From NCBI GenBank assembly GCA_947629455.1, contig CANRDT010000020.1, positions 1 to 37,720 of the forward strand: 37,720 nucleotides of DNA. Direction: 5' to 3'. The notes under the pieces were generated by a model. That model ran no database searches, was not told the origin of the DNA, and saw only the letters and a list, made by a program, of their open reading frames with translations. Shown in pieces: positions 31,538-37,720 of this stretch; the stretch's first letter is position 1, and every line of letters begins with the position of its first letter. The DNA is from an uncultured Ruminococcus sp. (lineage in GTDB: Bacteria; Bacillota; Clostridia; Oscillospirales; Ruminococcaceae). Position numbers and translations under genes: made by a program.

Positions 31538-32195
31538 CGATCCTATATCCGATATTTTTTACCGTTCGGATATAATTTCCCGCACTGCCGAGTTTTTTAC
31601 GAAGATTTCTGATATGCACGTCAAGTGTCCGTGATTCGCCGTAAAAATCGCCCCATATTTTTGTAAACAATTCCTCACGGGTGACGACCTTTCCGTCCGC
31701 TTTGAGAAGAATTTCCAGCAGGGAAAATTCTTTGAAAGATAGCGTAACAGGCTTTTGAGAAACGGTCACAATATGCTTTTCGGTATCAATTGCCAATATT
31801 CCAAATCTGTAAATTTGTCGGGTATTCCCTCTGTTACTCCTCCGCAAAAGCGCACGCACACGGGAGATAAGTTCCGTAATTCCGAAAGGCTTTGCAATGT
31901 AATCGTCCGCTCCCATGTCAAGCCCCGTTACTTTGTCAAATTCGCTGCCTTTTGCCGTCAGCATAATTATCGGCATATCGGGAGAATAATTTCTGATTTT
32001 TTGCAGAATTGAAAGTCCGTCCTCTTCGGGCAGCATAATGTCAAGCAGTATCAGATCAGGTTTTGTATTTTCAAATTCTTTGTAAAATTCAGACGGCAGC
32101 GCAAAACCTTTGGCGTTGTAATTGTCTTTATTTAAAGCATAGCAGACAAGCTTGCGGATATTGTCATCATCTTCTACAACATAAATTGTTTCCAT
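31521..32195 (-). CDS. phoB: PhoB/PhoP-family response regulator
   Basis: A 224-residue OmpR-type regulator. The receiver domain (1-120) has EDDDNIR, the phosphorylated D52 in LILLDIMLP, T in MLTAKG and K in AKPFG. The winged-helix domain (about 130-222) has LSFKEFSLLEILLKADGKVV and TLDVHIRNLRKKLG. The genomic place between phoU and phoR supports a phosphate-responsive role. The ATG at 32195 suits the AGGTGAT site; frames at 32201 and 32204 lie inside that site. A strong hairpin separates it from phoU. Confidence 0.9.
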   Translation of the reverse strand: METIYVVEDDDNIRKLVCYALNKDNYNAKGFALPSEFYKEFENTKPDLILLDIMLPEEDGLSILQKIRNYSPDMPIIMLTAKGSEFDKVTGLDMGADDYIAKPFGITELISRVRALLRRSNRGNTRQIYRFGILAIDTEKHIVTVSQKPVTLSFKEFSLLEILLKADGKVVTREELFTKIWGDFYGESRTLDVHIRNLRKKLGSAGNYIRTVKNIGYRIGEENE

Positions 32196-32242
32196 TATCA
32201 TCACCTATTATATGATACTACTTTTTAAATAAAAAATCAAGG

Positions 32243-32284
32243 CACCACCGCACAAAGCTGTAAGGCGGTCTTTGTGCGGTGGTG
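32243..32284 (-). terminator. Hairpin terminator between phoU and phoB
   Basis: CACCACCGCACAAAG (32243-32257) pairs perfectly over 15 bp with CTTTGTGCGGTGGTG (32270-32284). In the minus direction it is followed, after five bases, by a run of six T. It begins just after the phoU stop and would end or attenuate the pst-phoU transcript before phoBR. Confidence 0.78.
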
Positions 32285-32286
32285 TT

Positions 32287-32928
32287 TTAAGTCTTATGCT
32301 GTCCGGTAATTGCATAGATCACCCATTCCGCAATATTTTCTGCGTGGTCGCCGATACGTTCAAAATATTTCGCTATCATCAGCAGATCAAGGACAGATTC
32401 CGCATTTTCTTTTTCGATGCAAATATATGCGATAAGCTGCTTTTTCAACCGAATAAAATGTTCGTCAACAGTGTCGTCCATTGCAATAACAGACTGTGCA
32501 AGCTGCGTATCCTGCCTGATATACGAGTCGATACTCGTTGTCAGCATTTTTACGGCAGACTGTGCCATTTCGGAAATATGCGCCCTTAGCTGCATATCTG
32601 TCTGAGCAATATAACCGCCTATTTCCACAATATCCTCCGCATGGTCGCCGATACGCTCCATATCGGAGATCATTTTCAATGCCGCGGTTATAAGCCGAAA
32701 ATCCGCAGCAAGCGGCTGTTCATGCATAAGCAGACGCATACAAAGTGATTCAATATCTCGCTCCATACGGTCAATTTGTTTTTCACATTCCTCTGCATTT
32801 TGTTTCATTTCGGGCTTATTTTCCGTAAGATATTTCACGGCGCTGTCAATTGATTCCTCACACAATGCACCCATTTCCGTCAATTCCTTATTCAGCAGAC
32901 GGAGCTGTTCTTCATAACGATTACGCAT
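32287..32928 (-). CDS. phoU: Phosphate transport system regulator PhoU
   Basis: A 213-residue all-helical protein with the two PhoU repeats: the metal-binding motif ERIGDHAEDIVE (about 82) recurs as ERIGDHAENIAEW near the end. PhoU links the Pst transporter to the PhoR kinase and restrains phosphate uptake. The ATG at 32928 overlaps no coding sequence and lies one base from the pstB stop; the longer frame to 33024 lies within pstB and is rejected. It is in the same operon as pstSCAB. Confidence 0.93.
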   Translation of the reverse strand: MRNRYEEQLRLLNKELTEMGALCEESIDSAVKYLTENKPEMKQNAEECEKQIDRMERDIESLCMRLLMHEQPLAADFRLITAALKMISDMERIGDHAEDIVEIGGYIAQTDMQLRAHISEMAQSAVKMLTTSIDSYIRQDTQLAQSVIAMDDTVDEHFIRLKKQLIAYICIEKENAESVLDLLMIAKYFERIGDHAENIAEWVIYAITGQHKT

Positions 32929-32929
32929 A

Positions 32930-33679
32930 TCAACCAAACCTTCCCGTAATGTAATCTTCCGTGCGCTTGTCCTTTGGCGTGGAAAACATTTTGTCCGTAT
33001 CGCCCGATTCGATAAGCTCACCAAGCAGAAAGAACGCCGTTTTATCGGCTATTCTTGCCGCCTGCTGCATATTGTGCGTTACCATTACTATGGTGTATTT
33101 TTCACGCAGTTCCACAGCTAAATCTTCAATTTTGGAAGTGGAAATAGGGTCAAGCGCGGAAGTCGGCTCGTCCATTAAAAGCACCTCCGGTTCGACCGCA
33201 AGCGCACGGGCAATGCACAATCTCTGCTGTTGACCGCCGCTCATACCCAAAGCACTTTTTTTCAGACGGTCTTTGCACTCGTCCCAGATCGCCGCTTTTT
33301 TCAGCGACGTTTCCACAATTTCGTCTAATTTTTTTCGTGAACGAATGCCGTGAATACGAGGTCCGTAGGCAATATTGTCATAAATGCTCATGGGAAACGG
33401 ATTCGGTTTCTGAAACACCATTCCTACACGTTTGCGGAGCAGGTTCACGTCATAATTCTGATAAATATTCACGCCGTCAAGGGTAATTTCTCCCTCGATA
33501 CGACAGCCCTCAACTAAATCATTCATGCGGTTGAGCGACTTCAGAAACGTAGATTTTCCGCACCCTGACGGACCGATCAGAGCAGTGATTTTCCGTGCAG
33601 GAAGAGTTAAATTGATGTCCGTCAATGCTTGATGTGTACCGTACCAAAGATTCATATTTTTTGCTTCGATTGAATTCAT
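32930..33679 (-). CDS. pstB: Phosphate ABC transporter ATP-binding protein PstB
   Basis: A 249-residue ATPase of the high-affinity phosphate importer. Walker [10 protein letters not shown] (about residue 36), Q-loop [15 protein letters not shown], which is PstB-specific, signature MSGGQQQRL, Walker [14 protein letters not shown] and switch VTHNMQQA are intact. Length matches the family (about 250). The start overlaps the pstA stop by four bases. Confidence 0.96.
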   Translation of the reverse strand: MNSIEAKNMNLWYGTHQALTDINLTLPARKITALIGPSGCGKSTFLKSLNRMNDLVEGCRIEGEITLDGVNIYQNYDVNLLRKRVGMVFQKPNPFPMSIYDNIAYGPRIHGIRSRKKLDEIVETSLKKAAIWDECKDRLKKSALGMSGGQQQRLCIARALAVEPEVLLMDEPTSALDPISTSKIEDLAVELREKYTIVMVTHNMQQAARIADKTAFFLLGELIESGDTDKMFSTPKDKRTEDYITGRFG

Positions 33680-34542
33680 TTGTTATCTCCTCTTTTCAGT
33701 AATTTTGCAGCGGACTTTGCCGAAATATTCAGTAAAAGTGTGAGTATCAGCAGTATTGCCGCAATGGCAAAAGCAGTATCAAAATCACCGCGTTCCTTTG
33801 CGTACATATACATTGAAACTGTAAGCGTTGAGCCTGCACCGCCTTTGGAAACAGCCTGTGCGGGATTTAGAATTTCATTTGCCATACCTGCCGTGAAAAG
33901 CAATGCCGCACTTTCACCGACAATTCTGCCGACCGATAAAATACAACCTGTCACAATTCCGTCAATTGCCGAGGGAAGAACGGCAGTCCGTATCATATAC
34001 GACTTTCCCGCACCAAGTCCCAGAGAACCCTCTCTGTAGCTGTCGGGAACAGTTTTCAGGCTCTCCTGCGTTGTTCTGATAATTGTCGGCAAGGTCATTA
34101 TCACAAGTGTGAATGCTCCTGCTACAAGGCTTGTTCCGAGTGAGCAAAACTGCACAAATATCAACATTCCCACAAGTCCGTAGATGATTGACGGTATGCC
34201 TGCAAGCGTTTCCGTGGCAAGTTCAATTAATCGAACGGCTTTTTTATTCTTTGCGTACTCGTTCAGATAGACCGCCGAGCCGACTCCCAAAGGCAGGACG
34301 ATCAGCAATGTTATGATTATGATATACAGCGTGTTCAGCAAATTTGGCAGTATTCCCACCGTGCCGTTTAGCAGGCTTGTCTTGCTGCTCAGAAATTTCC
34401 ACGAAATATGCCCAAGCCCTTTTACCAGAATGAAACAGATCATTCCCGCAAGCAACAGGCAGATTATCGCCGCAGAAAACCATACAAGGCTTTTCAGAAT
34501 GGAATCTTTTATCTTACGAGCGCATGAAATATTTTCATTCAT
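33676..34542 (-). CDS. pstA: Phosphate ABC transporter permease PstA
   Basis: A 288-residue permease with six hydrophobic spans. The binding-protein-dependent permease motif EAA---G is seen as [23 protein letters not shown] near residue 170, and [15 protein letters not shown] is characteristic of PstA/PstC. It overlaps pstC and pstB by four bases at each end, so the permease pair and ATPase are made from one coupled message. Confidence 0.95.
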   Translation of the reverse strand: MNENISCARKIKDSILKSLVWFSAAIICLLLAGMICFILVKGLGHISWKFLSSKTSLLNGTVGILPNLLNTLYIIIITLLIVLPLGVGSAVYLNEYAKNKKAVRLIELATETLAGIPSIIYGLVGMLIFVQFCSLGTSLVAGAFTLVIMTLPTIIRTTQESLKTVPDSYREGSLGLGAGKSYMIRTAVLPSAIDGIVTGCILSVGRIVGESAALLFTAGMANEILNPAQAVSKGGAGSTLTVSMYMYAKERGDFDTAFAIAAILLILTLLLNISAKSAAKLLKRGDNK

Positions 34543-35456
34543 TTCTTTTCCCTCTTTATCACAAGATTCAGCACAAGATTTATCACCATAATGAATATGA
34601 ACAGTACAAGCGCTATTGAAAACAGTGCTTGTCTTTGCAATCCCGATGAATAGGACATTTCGCTTGCGACTGCTGTTGTCAGGAATCTCACACTTCCGAA
34701 AATTTTCGGCATATTTGCCACATTTCCCGAAACCATCATGACCGCCATTGCCTCACCTATTGCTCTGCCGACACCGAGTACCACAGCGGCTAAAATTCCG
34801 CTCTTTGCCGCAGGGATAGTGACTTTGAAAATTGTTTCCGTCTTTGTCGCACCAAGCGCAAGAGATGCTTCTTCAAATTCTTTCGGAACGGCGTTCAATG
34901 CCGTTTCAGAAACCGAGATCACCGACGGCAGGATCATTACAGCTAAAACAAGAATTGCTGAAAACAGGTTTGCACCGTCGGGGAGCCCGAAATTTTCACG
35001 CACTGTCGGAACTATGACTATCATTCCCACAAGTCCGTACACAACAGACGGAATGCCTGCCATAAGATTTACCGCACCGCTTACAGCTCCGCCGATACGT
35101 TTTCCGGAAATTTTTGTGAGGAATACCGCGCACAAAATCCCCAACGGCACACCGATCAAAATTGCTCCGAAAGTGCCATAAACAGAAGACAGAACAAACG
35201 GCATTATGCCATATTTGGGCGTATCGGCGGTCGGCAGCCATTTTGTTCCGAAAAGAAATTCCGTAAGACCAATTTCTTTTATTGCGGGAACGCCGGATAT
35301 TATCAAAAATATTGTTATCACAACGACAAATCCGACTGCAATAAATCCGCAAACGCTGAACAGCACACGCATTATCTTTTCAAAAATTTCCGCCGAAAAA
35401 TTTCTCCTCAGCGGTTTCTGCTGTATATGTACAGCAGGGATCGTTTCACTTTTCAA
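34539..35456 (-). CDS. pstC: Phosphate ABC transporter permease PstC
   Basis: About 305 residues, six spans. Motifs: IPSVVYGLVGMIVIV and the loop FEEASLALGATKTETIFKVTIP. The family tail [12 protein letters not shown] is present. The start is uncertain: a TTG at 35456, overlapping the pstS stop, has AAAGGCAGG upstream and gives a family-like length; a GTG at 35498 would add 14 residues but has no site. It overlaps pstS at its start and pstA at its end. Confidence 0.93.
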   Translation of the reverse strand: MKSETIPAVHIQQKPLRRNFSAEIFEKIMRVLFSVCGFIAVGFVVVITIFLIISGVPAIKEIGLTEFLFGTKWLPTADTPKYGIMPFVLSSVYGTFGAILIGVPLGILCAVFLTKISGKRIGGAVSGAVNLMAGIPSVVYGLVGMIVIVPTVRENFGLPDGANLFSAILVLAVMILPSVISVSETALNAVPKEFEEASLALGATKTETIFKVTIPAAKSGILAAVVLGVGRAIGEAMAVMMVSGNVANMPKIFGSVRFLTTAVASEMSYSSGLQRQALFSIALVLFIFIMVINLVLNLVIKREKK

Positions 35457-36267
35457 TGGGTACTGCGCCTGCCTTTCTGATAAATTCGTCCGCCTCACTG
35501 CTCATACAGAAATCGTAGAATTTCTGCGCCGTTTCGGACAGCTCTTTATCTTTTGGCGTGACAAGCAGGAAACCTCTTTGTATCAGGTAATCTCCGCTCA
35601 AAATTGTCTCCTCCGACGGCGTTACGCCATTCACATTTAAGGTCTTTACGGAATCGCCCACAGACGCAAGCGAGGCATAGCCGATCGCATTCGGATTTGA
35701 TGCGACGGTCTGAATGACATCGCCTGTAGAGGTCAGCTCCTGCGCGTATTTACACTTTTCAGCCGTACCTGTTACGGATTCAAAACCATCTCTTGTACCC
35801 GATGCCGCTTCACGTCCGATACAAACGATCGGTGAATCGTTTCCGCCTACCTCCTGCCAGTTGTCAATTTCACCCGTATAAATTTGCGCAATCTGTTCTA
35901 CAGTCAGATCCGAAACGGGATTTTCGGGATTGACAATTATCGCAATGCCGTCATAGGCAATGACCGTACCGTTCAACGTTTCTTTTTCTTCATCTTTCAG
36001 ATCGCGGCTTGAAAGCCCGATATCGCAGCGATTTTCCTGCACTGCCTGAATACCTGACCCCGAACCTGTCGGATTATATGTGACTTTTACGCCCGTTTTC
36101 TCCTGATAGGCTTCACTCAGAAATCCGATCACGGATTCCATTGACGTTGAGCCGTCCGTTGAAACAGTTCCGCTTTCCTTTTGTTCGCCCTTGCTGCCGC
36201 AGCTTGCCATACTGAAAAGCATTGTTCCTGCCATAGCGGTTAAGGCGATTTTTCTGATAATTTTCAT
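35446..36267 (-). CDS. pstS: Phosphate-binding lipoprotein PstS
   Basis: A 273-residue substrate-binding lipoprotein, first gene of the operon. A signal peptide (KIIRKIALTAMAGTMLFSMA) ends in the lipobox MASC, so C23 would be lipidated. Phosphate-binding loops seen: GSTSMESVIGFL, YNPTGSGSGIQAV, LSSRDL and GREAASGTRDGFESV. Short PstS forms of this size are common in Firmicutes. The promoter region upstream has a Pho-box-like pattern. Confidence 0.95.
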   Translation of the reverse strand: MKIIRKIALTAMAGTMLFSMASCGSKGEQKESGTVSTDGSTSMESVIGFLSEAYQEKTGVKVTYNPTGSGSGIQAVQENRCDIGLSSRDLKDEEKETLNGTVIAYDGIAIIVNPENPVSDLTVEQIAQIYTGEIDNWQEVGGNDSPIVCIGREAASGTRDGFESVTGTAEKCKYAQELTSTGDVIQTVASNPNAIGYASLASVGDSVKTLNVNGVTPSEETILSGDYLIQRGFLLVTPKDKELSETAQKFYDFCMSSEADEFIRKAGAVPIEK

Positions 36268-36311
36268 AACATTACTCCCTTATTTTATATTGTCTTTTTC
36301 CTGACAGCTAA

Positions 36312-36370
36312 AGTATATCATTCTCTGTGTAAAGTCTGAAATCATGGGTGGGTTAAATGTATGTAAAGTC
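36312..36370 (-). promoter_or_regulatory. pstS promoter with Pho-box-like repeats
   Basis: Minus-strand -10 TATACT (36317-36312) lacks a good -35. Upstream, the direct repeat GACTTTACA occurs twice (36370-36362 and 36336-36328), 34 bases apart, with TTTAAC between them, close to three helical turns. PhoP/PhoB-activated promoters typically have 11-base-spaced TTTACA-like repeats in place of a -35. The match is suggestive and not exact. Confidence 0.5.
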
Positions 36371-36390
36371 AAAGGCTTTGTACAAAATAA

Positions 36391-36435
36391 AAAGCGCCAT
36401 GCTCACATAAAGTGAATGACGCTTTGAAGTTTTTT
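36391..36435. terminator. Hairpin with flanking T-runs between pstS and xis
   Basis: AAAGCG (36391-36396), CAT and TCAC pair with GTGA, ATG and CGCTTT (36420-36425). T-runs follow in both directions. It would shield the diverging pst and xis transcripts from read-through. Confidence 0.6.
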
Positions 36436-36440
36436 GGAGG

Positions 36441-36469
36441 TTACATTTTCGATTAAAGTATGATATAAT
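36441..36469 (+). promoter_or_regulatory. Possible promoter overlapping the xis start
   Basis: TTACAT (36441-36446), 17-base spacer, TATAAT (36464-36469). The -10 overlaps the first ATG of the xis frame, so if used it would give a leaderless message starting near the ATG at 36477. Confidence 0.45.
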
Positions 36470-36662
36470 GATTAAAATGTTTTGCAGGAACTATCCCGAT
36501 GTTGTCGGGGTAAAGGAAGTCAGCAGTATGCTCGGAATGTGCAGTAAGAAAGTTTACGAACTTATCCATAACGGAAAGCTCTTAGCCATTCCCTGCGGAA
36601 AGAAATTCAAGGTGGCAAAGCTAAGCGTTATCGAATATCTTTTGACCGATACAGCCGTATAA
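36468..36662 (+). CDS. xis: Excisionase-like helix-turn-helix protein
   Basis: A 64-residue (or 61 from the ATG at 36477) protein with a winged helix-turn-helix of the excisionase/MerR type: VVGVKEVSSMLGMCSKKVYE, then LIHNGKLLAIPCGKKFKV. Such proteins bind attachment sites and direct the integrase toward excision of Tn916-like and related elements. The integrase frame begins 58 bases later, the typical xis-int order. No ribosome binding site fits either ATG well; GGAGG at 36436-36440 is too far away. Confidence 0.72.
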   Translation: MIKMFCRNYPDVVGVKEVSSMLGMCSKKVYELIHNGKLLAIPCGKKFKVAKLSVIEYLLTDTAV

Positions 36663-36719
36663 TTTTTTGTGGTAAAGTATTGAAATTTTAAGAGGTACAA
36701 ATTTACCGATTTTCTTGAT

Positions 36720-37643
36720 ATGTGGCTTGAAACCGTAAAGCCGTCTATTGCCCATACGACTTATGTCGGATATTCCAAGAACATTCGCAAGATCAAGAAT
36801 TATTTCGGAAACGATATTATGCTTGACGAACTGAAACCGATACATATTCAGACTTTTTACAATCAGATGTATGAAAGCGGTTTGTCGGGAAATTCTGTAA
36901 AACATCTTCACACGAATATCCGCAAGGCTCTGCAATATGCCGTAAAAATAGACCTTATTCGGACAAATCCAGCGGACAAGACAGAACGTCCCAAATGCGA
37001 AAAATTTACAGCAAATTTTTGCAATAAGGACGAATTGACAAGACTTTTCGAGATATTCCAAGGTGACAGAATGGAGTTGTGCGTTCATATCGCGGCATAC
37101 TACGGACTTCGCAGAAGTGAAGTTGTTGGTCTGAAGTGGGACGCCGTCAACTTTGAGAAAAAGACGATCACGATCAAGTACAAAGTAGTCAACGATTTCG
37201 GCAACGGGAAAGAAAAGATTATCGGAGAGGACAATCTGAAAACAGCCGCAAGCCGAAGAACGCTGCCCCTTGTACCGCACATAGAAAAACTCCTGCTTGC
37301 GGAAAAGGACAAGCAGGAGCGTTGTATGGAACTTCTGAAAAGCGGGTACAACAAAGAGTAACTCGATTACATCTGCAAAGACGAGTTCGGAAACCTGATA
37401 ACGCCTAATTTCATAACCGATCATTTTCGGCATATGATAAAAAAGTGCGGTTTCAAACAAATGCGTTTTCACGATCTGCGGCATTCCTGCGCCAGTCTTT
37501 TGCTTGCCAACGGCATATCAATGAAGCAGATACAAGATTGGCTGGGACATTCCACATACAACGTGACGGCAAATTTTTACAGTCACCTTGACTACAACTC
37601 CAAGATAGCGTCAGCGGACGTGATTTCAAGCGTTCTGGGATAG
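36720..37643 (+). pseudogene. int: Tyrosine recombinase (integrase), N-truncated with an ochre stop
   Basis: The frame from ATG 36720 holds the core-binding domain (WLETVKPSIAHTTYVGY, then GLSGNSVKHLHTNIRKALQY) and the start of the catalytic domain with the first arginine in YGLRRSEV. A TAA at 37359 interrupts it; the same frame continues with LDYICKDEFGN, the HxxR box RFHDLRHSCASLLLANG, GHS in DWLGHST and the probable nucleophile in ANFYSHLD, ending at 37643. Relatives are near 380 residues with an N-terminal arm-binding region; here that region is missing, and a TGA closes the frame at 36681. Two defects make the gene almost surely inactive. Confidence 0.85.
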
Positions 37644-37650
37644 CGCAGGA

Positions 37651-37706
37651 TTTTTTAGATATTTTTTAGATAAAAGGCACTGCTCCAATGGGAATTATCT
37701 AAAAAA
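37651..37706. repeat. Tandem and inverted TTTTTTAGATA repeats after int
   Basis: TTTTTTAGATA occurs twice head to tail (37651-37661, 37662-37672) and once inverted (TATCTAAAAAA, 37696-37706). The inner pair forms an 11-bp stem that could terminate int transcription; tandem copies next to int could also be attachment-site sequence. Confidence 0.5.
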
Positions 37707-37720
37707 CACAAAAACAAAAA

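Noticed and set aside
32196-32215. TATAAT just before phoB as a promoter
   Set aside because: No -35 at workable spacing, and transcription would start inside the ribosome binding site.
32929-33024. Longer PhoU start at 33024
   Set aside because: It lies wholly within the pstB C-terminus, while ATG 32928 immediately follows the pstB stop and matches the family start.

Overview
The window looks like a chromosomal segment of an anaerobic, spore-forming, gut-type Firmicute of the Clostridia, most like Ruminococcus or Oscillospiraceae. Evidence: spoVS is present, lysine is made by the DapL route, the AraC and GalT proteins are of Firmicute type, sigma-A promoters are near consensus with 17-18 base spacers, and intergenic spaces are crowded with GC-rich hairpin repeats. 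No rRNA, tRNA or CRISPR array was seen. Placement is an inference from gene content; no database was consulted.

Layout. 1-4540: a hairpin-array repeat, ymdB, spoVS with a structured leader, a second repeat copy, an ABC ATPase/permease pair and a Nif3-like gene. 4.8-7.1 kb: the ribosome quality control factor rqcH and a 3-methyladenine DNA glycosylase. 7.2-9.8 kb (minus strand): a four-gene operon of two small unknown membrane proteins, a flavin reductase-like protein and a zinc phospholipase C homologue. 10.1-13.6 kb: a cyclase-family hydrolase, galT and an AraC regulator, each behind its own promoter. 13.8-17.4 kb (minus strand): a PAS/degenerate GGDEF/EAL protein and tcdA. 17.8-24.4 kb: carA, then one long ORF joining carB to a complete dapF, then dapL. 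24.9-28.5 kb: hflX, a PHP-domain phosphatase-like gene and metK with a structured leader.

28.7 kb to the end is different. A mobC gene and a wrecked relaxase lie on the left; an excisionase and a truncated, nonsense-interrupted tyrosine recombinase lie on the right. Between them sit an acetyltransferase with a palindromic operator and a complete pstS-pstC-pstA-pstB-phoU set followed by phoB and phoR. phoR carries an in-frame amber stop. This reads as a decayed mobilizable element carrying, or fused around, a phosphate uptake and sensing module.

Three dispersed repeat families fill the gaps: hairpin arrays (near 1, 1844 and 24489), double 15-16 bp hairpins (near 4611, 13595 and 17491) and AGGTAAG-rich tracts. 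In the first two, paired arms change together between copies, so base pairing has been preserved while sequence drifted. The most unusual coding observation is the carB-dapF fusion, which places a lysine/peptidoglycan enzyme on the C-terminus of a pyrimidine/arginine enzyme, immediately before dapL, the gene for the enzyme that makes the DapF substrate.
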